From assembly GCA_049587975.1 (NCBI GenBank), contig JBAVEY010000263.1, positions 1-5,326 of the forward strand: a stretch of 5,326 nt of DNA. Reading direction: 5' to 3'. The stretch comes from DASSJM01 sp049587975. GTDB taxonomy: Bacteria > Actinomycetota > UBA4738 > HRBIN12. Position 1 is the stretch's first letter, and every line of letters begins with the position of its first letter. The notes under the pieces were generated by a model. It did no database searches. It saw only the letters and a program-made list of their open reading frames with translations, and was not told the DNA's origin. Shown here one piece after another: positions 1-4,577 of this stretch. The position numbers and the translations under genes are program-made.

Positions 1-252
1 GTCGGGATCATCCTGTACCAGGCCGGACGGCCGCAGGACGCGCTCCGATCCGTCGAACGCGCGCTCTCGACCGACCCTCGGTACCCGGAGGCCCTATTCT
101 TCCGAGGGGTCATCCTGCTGCGGGGGCTCCGGCGTCCCGAGGAGGCGATCGCCGCGTTCGAGACGTATCTGGACGCGGCGCCCTTCGGGGTCGAACGCGA
201 GACCGCGAAGGACCTGATCGCCGAGGCACGCGACGCGCTCGCCGGGGGCTGA
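1..252 (+). CDS. C-terminal part of a TPR-repeat protein (5' end outside window)
   Basis: The frame is open from base 1 to TGA at 250-252, giving the last 83 residues of a longer protein. The visible part is a tetratricopeptide-type helical hairpin array: a helix pair around YQAGRPQDALRSVERAL followed by DPRYPEALFFRGVILL and RRPEEAIAAFETYLDAAP, with the typical small/large residue spacing and the D-P turn between repeats. TPR proteins are protein-interaction scaffolds. It converges on the ccmABCD operon, and the tail resembles from memory TPR domains of CcmH/CcmI (NrfG-like) proteins, which bind apocytochrome c during maturation. That assignment is inference from context and weak similarity; any other TPR protein would also fit. 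The TPR nature itself is clear. The stop is followed by the 195-bp gap before ccmD. Confidence 0.8.
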   Translation, partial: VGIILYQAGRPQDALRSVERALSTDPRYPEALFFRGVILLRGLRRPEEAIAAFETYLDAAPFGVERETAKDLIAEARDALAGG

Positions 253-447
253 GCCGCCACCCGCGTTCCGCCCAACTCATCCACATCGGGCACCACCTGG
301 GCCACCTGCCGCCGCTGTCCCTCCTGAGGGGCTCGACGGCCTGTATCCCGACGACCTGACGGGTGAGACCCCTGCTCAAGTTCATCAGCACGGCGGCGAT
401 GGCGAAGATCACCTCGAGGCGCGTCCCGCAGGTCTGCGCTTCGAGAA
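253..447. other. Convergent intergenic region, no gene recognised
   Basis: This 195-bp stretch lies between the plus-strand TPR stop and the minus-strand ccmD stop. Frames are open on both strands because of the high GC content, but their translations are Arg/Pro-rich and match no family I know. A minus-strand stretch near 360-445 reads as a short hydrophobic peptide (EVIFAIAAVLM), but I find no convincing start site or continuation, so it is not called. Both neighbouring transcripts must end here, yet I see no strong GC hairpin followed by a T-run; only a tiny CCCT/AGGG hairpin near 319-330 is visible. Confidence 0.5.
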
Positions 448-591
448 TCAGCCGTCGCGCCGGCGCTCGGCGATCGCCTGGGCGCGGCGCTTCGCGGCGC
501 GGGCCCTCCCGAACAGCCGGAGCGTGTACCCGCCGAGCGCCGCGCACGTGACCAGGTAGCCGGCGATCACGTAGCCGGTGTTCGGCGCCAT
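448..591 (-). CDS. ccmD: CcmD, small heme-exporter adapter protein
   Basis: This is a 47-residue protein, last gene of ccmABCD and too short for many gene callers. It has one hydrophobic segment at about residues 7-27 (GYVIAGYLVTCAALGGYTLR) followed by a strongly basic tail rich in Arg, Lys and Ala. That is the usual CcmD layout: N-terminus outside, one membrane helix, basic cytoplasmic tail. In System I cytochrome c maturation CcmD joins the CcmABC complex and is needed for release of heme-loaded CcmE. Its ATG shares one base with the ccmC TGA (TGATG), so it is probably translated by coupling; the upstream Shine-Dalgarno match is weak. The call rests on size, topology and position, because CcmD sequences are poorly conserved. 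Confidence 0.85.
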   Translation of the reverse strand: MAPNTGYVIAGYLVTCAALGGYTLRLFGRARAAKRRAQAIAERRRDG

Positions 592-1319
592 CAGCGCTCG
601 ACCCCGACCAACGGCGAAAGGGCCTCGCGTGCCGCTCGCTCCTCGAGCCGCCCGACGCGCAGGCGCAGCGTCATCAGGTAGGCGTACGTGACCGTGAAGG
701 CGGCGACCCCGAGGAGCAGGGCGAGCAGCATCGTCCCCCCGATCTCGGGGTCGCCGAGCCGAAAGACCGTCGGGCCCTGGTGCAGGGAACGCCACCACAC
801 GACCGACAGGTGGACGATCGGCACGTCGATGAACCCGACGATACCGATCACGGCGGCCCACTGGGCACGGCGCGACGGGTTGTCCGTGGTCCGGCGGATC
901 GCGAGGTACGCCACGTAGATCAGCAGCAGGACCGCGGTGGTCGTGAGCCGCGGATCCCACGTCCACCAGGTTCCCCACACCGGCTTGCCCCACAGCATCC
1001 CGAGCACGATCGCGAGGGCGGTGAACAGCACGCCGATCTCGGCCGAGGCGGCGGCCACGCGGTCCCATCGCGTCTTCTTCGTTCGCAGGTAGGCGATGCT
1101 CGCGACGAAGACGACGAAGAACGAGAGGTACGCGAGCCACGCGGCGGGAACGTGCACGTACATGATCCGCTGCACCTCGCCCTGGACGGCGTCGGGCGGG
1201 GCGACGATCAGCGAGAGCACGGCCGAGATGGCGAGCGCCACGAGCGCCGTGATCCCCAGGACGCGCTCGCCGCCGCGGGACGTCGCCTTCCCGAGGGTCC
1301 GTTCCGCGGTCGCCGCCAT
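591..1319 (-). CDS. ccmC: CcmC, heme-binding WWD-domain membrane protein
   Basis: This 242-residue protein is of normal length for CcmC (about 240-250). CcmC presents heme to CcmE in System I cytochrome c maturation, together with CcmA, CcmB and CcmD in the cytoplasmic membrane. About six hydrophobic segments are visible (roughly 20-41, 53-79, 91-111, 125-142, 155-175, 195-218). The tryptophan-rich WWD motif is at 115-122 (WGTWWTWD). The two conserved external heme-ligand histidines are His56 (YVHVPAAW) and His170 (PIVHLSVVWW). All family hallmarks are intact, so the protein should be functional. The ATG at 1319 is supported by GGAGG four bases upstream, inside the end of ccmB, and by the TGATG overlap with the ccmB stop. 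The 3' end overlaps the ccmD start by one base. Confidence 0.96.
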   Translation of the reverse strand: MAATAERTLGKATSRGGERVLGITALVALAISAVLSLIVAPPDAVQGEVQRIMYVHVPAAWLAYLSFFVVFVASIAYLRTKKTRWDRVAAASAEIGVLFTALAIVLGMLWGKPVWGTWWTWDPRLTTTAVLLLIYVAYLAIRRTTDNPSRRAQWAAVIGIVGFIDVPIVHLSVVWWRSLHQGPTVFRLGDPEIGGTMLLALLLGVAAFTVTYAYLMTLRLRVGRLEERAAREALSPLVGVER

Positions 1320-1990
1320 CAGTCCTCCAACAAGTAGCCGAACACGAGGACCCCGACCGACAGGAACACCACATCGAACGCGGCGAGCAGACCGAGCCAG
1401 GACAGCACCTCGCCCGACGGTCCCGCCGCGGCGAGATCGGTGGCTCGGACGCCGGCGATCATGATCGGCGCCACGAGCGGGAGCACCAGCATGGGGAAGA
1501 TCGCCTCGCGGGTGCGCGGGGACTCGGCCACGACCCCGAACAGGCTCCCGACGGCCGCGAGCCCGATCACCCCGAGCACGAACGCCGCGAGCATCAGGAA
1601 CGGGCTCGCGACCGACAGATCGAACAGGACCACGACGAGCAACAGGACGGCGATCACGAGCGCCAGCAGCTCGACCGTGATCGCGAACGCCTTGCCGAGG
1701 AAGACGGCCGCCTTGTCGATGGGCGCGAGCAGCAGGCCCTCGAGGGCGCCGTCCTCGGTCTCGGTCTGGTACGTCCGACGCGACGCCATCACCGACGAGA
1801 AGAGCAGGGCCATCCACAGGAGGCCGGGAGCGACCGTTTCGAGCACGTCGTGACCCGGACCGAACGCGAACCCGAACGTGATGAGGACGGTCGCCGCGAA
1901 GGGGAGCAGCGTCCCGATCGCGTGCCGTCCGCGCACCTCGATCAACAGGTCCTTGTGCGCGATGGCGGTGGCCTGACGCGCGAACGTCAT
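1319..1990 (-). CDS. ccmB: CcmB, heme exporter membrane permease subunit
   Basis: This 223-residue polytopic protein matches the usual CcmB size of about 220. CcmB is the membrane permease partner of the CcmA ATPase in System I; the CcmABCD complex uses ATP hydrolysis to release holo-CcmE from CcmC. The visible CcmB signature is the acidic loop ETEDGALEGLLLAP at 77-90 after the second hydrophobic segment. The N-terminal KDLLIEVR (13-20) is also typical. Hydrophobic segments lie at about 25-43, 55-70, 97-123, 128-151, 163-181 and 197-220. The start at 1990 lies in an ATGA overlap with the ccmA stop, and GAGG sits seven bases upstream. The stop overlaps the ccmC start by one base, so translation of all four genes is probably coupled. 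No key feature is missing. Confidence 0.95.
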   Translation of the reverse strand: MTFARQATAIAHKDLLIEVRGRHAIGTLLPFAATVLITFGFAFGPGHDVLETVAPGLLWMALLFSSVMASRRTYQTETEDGALEGLLLAPIDKAAVFLGKAFAITVELLALVIAVLLLVVVLFDLSVASPFLMLAAFVLGVIGLAAVGSLFGVVAESPRTREAIFPMLVLPLVAPIMIAGVRATDLAAAGPSGEVLSWLGLLAAFDVVFLSVGVLVFGYLLED

Positions 1991-2658
1991 GAGCCGGCCT
2001 CGACGGAACCGTCGCGCAACGTGACGGTCCGTGGCGCCAGACCCGGTGCGATCGGTTGGTGCGTGGCGATCACGAGCGTTCGCCCCTGTCGCGACGCCTG
2101 CAGCATCATCTCGTCGACGGCATCGCGGGCGTTGACATCCAGGCCGGTGGTCGGTTCGTCGAGCAGGAGGAGCTCCGGGTCGCGGACGATCGAGCGCGCG
2201 ATCGCGACCTTCTGGCGCATGCCGGCGGAGAACGTCCGGACGCGCTCGGCCGCGACGTCCGCGAGCGCCACGCGCTCCAACGCGTCCTGGACGCGATCGC
2301 GGGAGATGCCGAGGAGGTCCGCGAACAACTCGAGGTTCTCGCGGGCAGAGAGCTCCTCGTACAGACGGGTTCGGTGCGTGAGCAGCTCGGAGCGCCGTCG
2401 GATCTCCTCACGAGCGGTGGCGAGGTCGAACCCCAGCACCGATCCCCCGCCGTAGGTGGGGGAGAGCGCCGTCGCGACGATACGGAGCAACGTGCTCTTG
2501 CCGGCTCCGTTCGGCCCCCGGAGGACGACCGTCTCCCCTCGTTCGATCGAAAGGTCCACACGCACGAGCGCGGGCGCCGCGCCGAAGAGGCGCGTCACGC
2601 CGCGAAGGTCGACGGCGGCGTCTCGCAGGCCGACCGGCGATCGAGAGAGGGTGCGCAT
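1987..2658 (-). CDS. ccmA: CcmA, ATP-binding subunit of the heme exporter
   Basis: This is a 223-residue ABC ATPase and first gene of the ccmABCD operon. With CcmB it forms the ATP-driven module that frees heme-loaded CcmE from CcmC during cytochrome c maturation. Walker A is GPNGAGKST at 48-56, the signature loop is FSAGM at 143-147 (a CcmA-type variant of LSGGQ), Walker B is LLLLDEPT at 163-170 with Glu168, and the H-loop is His200. The Q-loop region reads THRTRLYEELSARENL (94-109), where the usual Gln is replaced; related CcmA proteins also vary here, so I do not read it as a defect. The short N-terminal extension before the first strand is ordinary. The start is fixed by AAAGGGGA five bases upstream of the ATG. 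Taken alone it could be another small ABC ATPase, but ccmB and ccmC downstream settle it. Confidence 0.95.
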   Translation of the reverse strand: MRTLSRSPVGLRDAAVDLRGVTRLFGAAPALVRVDLSIERGETVVLRGPNGAGKSTLLRIVATALSPTYGGGSVLGFDLATAREEIRRRSELLTHRTRLYEELSARENLELFADLLGISRDRVQDALERVALADVAAERVRTFSAGMRQKVAIARSIVRDPELLLLDEPTTGLDVNARDAVDEMMLQASRQGRTLVIATHQPIAPGLAPRTVTLRDGSVEAGS

Positions 2659-2662
2659 CGGG

Positions 2663-2670
2663 TCCCCTTT
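2663..2670 (-). promoter_or_regulatory. Ribosome binding site of ccmA
   Basis: Read on the minus strand, AAAGGGGA stands four to five bases before the ATG at 2658-2656. It supports this ATG as the start of the operon's first gene. I could not identify a convincing -35/-10 pair for the operon upstream of it. Confidence 0.6.
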
Positions 2671-2737
2671 GTATCACCGGGAGGATCCGACGGTACGGCG
2701 TGAGGGAGCGCGGGGGATCTCGACGAACAGCGGTCGC

Positions 2738-2752
2738 CGCACCATCGGTGCG
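2738..2752. repeat. 15-bp perfect dyad in the divergent intergenic region
   Basis: CGCACC-ATC-GGTGCG is a perfect 6-bp inverted repeat around a 3-bp centre. It lies between the divergent ccmA and 2813 genes, 22 bp upstream of the -35 element proposed for the latter. Its position and symmetry suit a binding site for a dimeric repressor or activator. In GC-rich DNA a dyad of this length can also arise by chance. Confidence 0.3.
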
Positions 2753-2774
2753 CGCGTGTTCGCGGCCGAGCCGC

Positions 2775-2803
2775 TTGCGGATCCGTGGGGCGGAACCTAG
2801 CGT
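2775..2803 (+). promoter_or_regulatory. Probable promoter of the 2813 gene, giving a leaderless mRNA
   Basis: TTGCGG (2775-2780) and TAGCGT (2798-2803) are separated by exactly 17 bp and fit the actinobacterial housekeeping pattern (TTGNNN and TANNNT). Transcription should start about seven bases after the -10, near 2810-2813, which is the ATG itself. No Shine-Dalgarno sequence precedes that ATG. Together this suggests a leaderless transcript, a common arrangement in Actinomycetota. Confidence 0.5.
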
Positions 2804-2812
2804 AGCGCGGTC

Positions 2813-3958
2813 ATGACGCGCGCGTTGGCGCTCTTCGGCTTGTCCGCGACCTTCGCCGTCGCATGGGTCTCGATGCTTCCGTCGCAAGCCGTGGCGACGG
2901 TGACCGGCCCCTGCACCGCCTCGATCGACGGCGTGAGCGTGACCAAGGGCCACGGAACCCCCGACAGCGCCGTCTCGTTGCAGTCCGGCTCGAAGGTCCC
3001 GGTTGCCGGAACGTCCGATTCGCGGGTCACCGACCTCTCGTACACGGTGCACGTGGCGGGCGGGGGGGTCCAGGTCGGGTCTGTGACGATCGCCCAGGAC
3101 GGCCTGAGCTGGGCGGGCTCCGTCAACCTCGCGAACATGTCGAAAGCCACCGTCGGGCTGTTCGAAGTGACGGTGGACGTCCAGACGGTCGGGGACGACT
3201 GCAGCGGCGTCGCGTACGTGTGCATCGAGGGGAGGAGCCCGTTCACCACGGCCGCCGGCGCCATAGCGACCGGGATCGGCGTCGGGGGCGGGATCCTCCT
3301 GGTGCTCTCGTTCACGAGGGCGCGCGGGATGGGCATGGCGCGCTCGTCGCTGCAGGGCTTCGCCGGCGGAGCGACCGCGGGCCTCGGGACCGCCGTGATG
3401 CTCCAGCAGTTCTGCATGCTCCCGCTCACCCCGGCGAGCGCCGCCGGTATCCCGATCGTGGTGGGCACCGCGGGCGCGGTCGGTGCGTCGTTGGCTCGTC
3501 GTGCCGGGACGCGGGGTGCCCGCCCCGTCGAGCGTCTGGGAGGCGGTCACGGGTGGGCCGGATCACCCGGAGTTCCGGGTGGCCAGCCGACCGAGCCCGT
3601 CGGACAGGGCGCCGAACACGTTCAGCACGCCAGCACCGGAGCCAGTCAGGGAGCGAGCGGCCCCTCGACCAGCGGCGGCGCAGGTCTGGGTAGTGGTGGT
3701 GCTGGCGTGGGAGGCGGAGGTCCAGGCGGCGGCCCCAGCGGTCCGAGCCAGGCACCCGGCGCTCCCGGCCCCGGCGGTCCGAGCCAGGCACCCGAAGGTC
3801 CCCTCCCGCCCCCTCCGCCTCCACCCTCGGCAGGCGCGGTGGTGCTGCCGCCCGTCCCACTCCCCAAGGACGACGACCTCATCTGCTCGAACTGCGGGAC
3901 GTCGAACTCGCCGGATGGTCAGTACTGCACGAACTGCGGGACGAGGCTCGGCTCGTGA
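2813..3958 (+). CDS. Exported membrane protein with Gly/Pro-rich linker and C-terminal zinc ribbon, function unknown
   Basis: I do not recognise this 381-residue protein as a named family. A Sec signal peptide covers residues 1-28 (likely cleaved after AVA). Residues 29-143 form a Thr/Ser/Val-rich, probably beta-rich extracytoplasmic domain with Cys34, Cys130 and Cys137. Three hydrophobic segments follow (about 147-167, 183-199, 211-228). The basic loop RARGMGMAR (169-177) and basic stretch RRAGTRGAR (229-237) place the C-terminus in the cytoplasm by the positive-inside rule. Then comes a Gly/Ser/Pro-rich linker (about 243-350, with an eight-proline run) and a four-cysteine zinc ribbon (Cys358, Cys361, Cys372, Cys375; CSNCG...CTNCG). 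Its stop overlaps the GTG of the kinase remnant (GTGA), so the two were probably co-translated. A role in linking an outside signal to the kinase is inference. The start is supported by the promoter at 2775-2803. Confidence 0.85.
   Translation: MTRALALFGLSATFAVAWVSMLPSQAVATVTGPCTASIDGVSVTKGHGTPDSAVSLQSGSKVPVAGTSDSRVTDLSYTVHVAGGGVQVGSVTIAQDGLSWAGSVNLANMSKATVGLFEVTVDVQTVGDDCSGVAYVCIEGRSPFTTAAGAIATGIGVGGGILLVLSFTRARGMGMARSSLQGFAGGATAGLGTAVMLQQFCMLPLTPASAAGIPIVVGTAGAVGASLARRAGTRGARPVERLGGGHGWAGSPGVPGGQPTEPVGQGAEHVQHASTGASQGASGPSTSGGAGLGSGGAGVGGGGPGGGPSGPSQAPGAPGPGGPSQAPEGPLPPPPPPPSAGAVVLPPVPLPKDDDLICSNCGTSNSPDGQYCTNCGTRLGS
3738..3794 (+). repeat. 21-bp direct repeat inside the linker of the zinc-ribbon protein
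   Basis: A 21-bp sequence at 3738-3758 recurs exactly at 3774-3794, 36 bp (12 codons) apart, and encodes GPSQAP twice. It is an in-frame tandem-type duplication in the Pro/Gly linker and is probably free to vary in copy number without breaking the frame. Confidence 0.8.
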
Positions 3959-4248
3959 GCGCCGACCCGAGGGTCGGAACCCAGATCGGCGGGTACCGGA
4001 TCGAACGGCTCCTCGGACGGGGCGGCACGAGTGTCGTCTACGTGGCTGAGCACGTCCGCATGAAGCGGAAGGCCGCGCTGAGGCTGCCGTCAACCGAGCT
4101 CGCGGAGGGTCCGATCTTCCGCGCGCGCTTCGTGAGCGAGTGGAACGACTCGCGCGGCTCGACCACCGCAACTGAGCCCCGTATTCGAGGCGGGCGAGGC
4201 GGACGGTCTCCTGTACATCTCCATGCGGTAACCGACGAGAGCCCGCTG
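3955..4248 (+). pseudogene. Broken Ser/Thr protein kinase (PknB-like), N-terminal lobe only
   Basis: From the GTG at 3955 the product starts with a clear Hanks-type kinase N-lobe: GYRIERLLGRGGTSVVYVAE (13-32) holds the ATP-binding glycine loop (Gly21, Gly23, Ser26). The VAIK-type site reads AALRL, with Arg43 where the ATP-binding Lys is expected. Homology then continues in shifting frames. Frame 0 runs to FVSE (4129-4140), the +2 frame gives ERLARLDHRN (4143-4172), the +1 frame gives SPVFEAGEADGLLYISMR (4175-4228), and frame 0 returns at VTDESPL (4228-4248). These steps fit losses of 1, 1 and about 4 bases. After 4248 no frame shows the HRD, DFG or APE motifs, so the C-lobe is gone. Frame 0 stays open by chance to a TAG inside the tRNA. 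The start overlaps the upstream stop (GTGA). Sequencing error could explain the frameshifts but not the missing C-lobe. Confidence 0.8.
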
Positions 4249-4351
4249 CCGCCGGCGGCGTCGGCATGGCGGCCCCGCGTGGGTCCACTCCTTGACCCTC
4301 CCGCCGGCCTGACCGTGGCGCTCGACGACTTCGGTCGCAGACCTTTCGGTG
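4249..4351. other. Unassigned stretch between kinase remnant and tRNA promoter
   Basis: All three plus frames and the minus frames were read here. None shows a recognisable domain. A short plus-strand segment (GPLLDPPAGLTVALDD) faintly recalls the kinase hinge/alpha-E region but is too weak to call. The long open frames crossing this region are by-products of high GC. Confidence 0.4.
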
Positions 4352-4382
4352 CTGACGTTCCGTCCGGCCAGCGCGTTAGCAT
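4352..4382 (+). promoter_or_regulatory. Possible promoter of tRNA-Pro
   Basis: CTGACG (4352-4357) and TAGCAT (4377-4382) resemble -35 and -10 elements. The -10 fits TANNNT and would start transcription one or two bases before the tRNA at 4391. The spacer is 19 bp, slightly longer than usual, so the -35 is uncertain. Confidence 0.4.
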
Positions 4383-4390
4383 CCACCCTA

Positions 4391-4464
4391 CGGGGCGTAG
4401 CGCAGCCTGGTAGCGCGCCTGCTTTGGGAGCAGGAGGCCGGCGGTTCGAATCCGCCCGCCCCGA
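4391..4464 (+). tRNA. tRNA-Pro (anticodon UGG)
   Basis: A complete cloverleaf folds by eye. The acceptor stem CGGGGCG (4391-4397) pairs perfectly with CGCCCCG (4457-4463). The D-stem GCGC/GCGC (4400-4403, 4413-4416) encloses AGCCTGGTA. The anticodon stem CCTGC/GCAGG (4418-4422, 4430-4434) encloses TTTGGGA with anticodon TGG at 4425-4427. The T-stem GGCGG/CCGCC (4440-4444, 4452-4456) encloses TTCGAAT. The discriminator base is A4464. The 3' CCA is not encoded (next bases CGA), so it must be added by the tRNA nucleotidyltransferase. UGG reads CCA and other CCN proline codons. No mismatch is visible, so the gene should be functional despite the decayed gene upstream. Confidence 0.97.
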
Positions 4465-4511
4465 CGATCGGACCGCAGGTAGATGCCCAACACACCTCGC
4501 AGGTTCGAAGA

Positions 4512-4534
4512 GCTGGGCTCTTGGGGTTCCCAGC
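4512..4534. repeat. Inverted repeat downstream of tRNA-Pro, possible terminator or processing stem
   Basis: GCTGGG (4512-4517) pairs with CCCAGC (4529-4534) around an 11-base loop; an alternative GGGCT/AGCCC pairing (4515-4519 with 4532-4536) competes. It stands about 48 bp after the tRNA and before the cyclase promoter, the right place for ending the tRNA transcript. There is no T-run, so an intrinsic terminator is unproven. Confidence 0.3.
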
Positions 4535-4564
4535 CCGCACCTGGTGTCGAGGACAAGAAGGGTC

Positions 4565-4570
4565 GATACT
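4565..4570 (+). promoter_or_regulatory. Likely -10 element of the cyclase gene
   Basis: GATACT at 4565-4570 is a common -10 variant and lies seven bases before the GTG at 4578, so transcription would begin on or next to that start codon (leaderless). The corresponding -35 region (about 4541-4547, CTGGTGT) is poor. This spacing is the main reason for choosing GTG 4578 over the more upstream TTG at 4521. Confidence 0.4.
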
Positions 4571-4577
4571 GCCCCGG

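Noticed and set aside
110..547. Minus-strand open frame of 145 codons with a hydrophobic stretch (EVIFAIAAVLM)
   Set aside because: It overlaps ccmD and the TPR gene in other frames, is otherwise Arg/Pro-rich, has no ribosome site and resembles no family.
363..551. Plus-strand open frame of 62 codons antisense to ccmD
   Set aside because: Arg-rich shadow ORF with no ribosome site, overlapping a real gene.
448..1374. Minus-strand 308-codon frame ending with the CcmD sequence
   Set aside because: Only its last 47 codons are ccmD; the rest is the ccmC region read in the wrong frame (Arg/Pro/Gly-rich, no membrane segments).
3700..3840. CRISPR-like or structured repeats in the linker region
   Set aside because: The repetition is in-frame Gly/Pro/Ser coding sequence with a single 21-bp duplication, not an array.
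2797..3958. Minus-strand open frames opposite the zinc-ribbon protein
   Set aside because: Composition mirrors the Gly/Pro codons of the plus strand; no start site or domain, whereas the plus strand has a signal peptide and zinc ribbon.
4439..4513. Possible attachment-site repeat (GGTTCGAA at 4443-4450 and 4502-4509)
   Set aside because: Eight bases only, with no integrase in the window; chance is sufficient.
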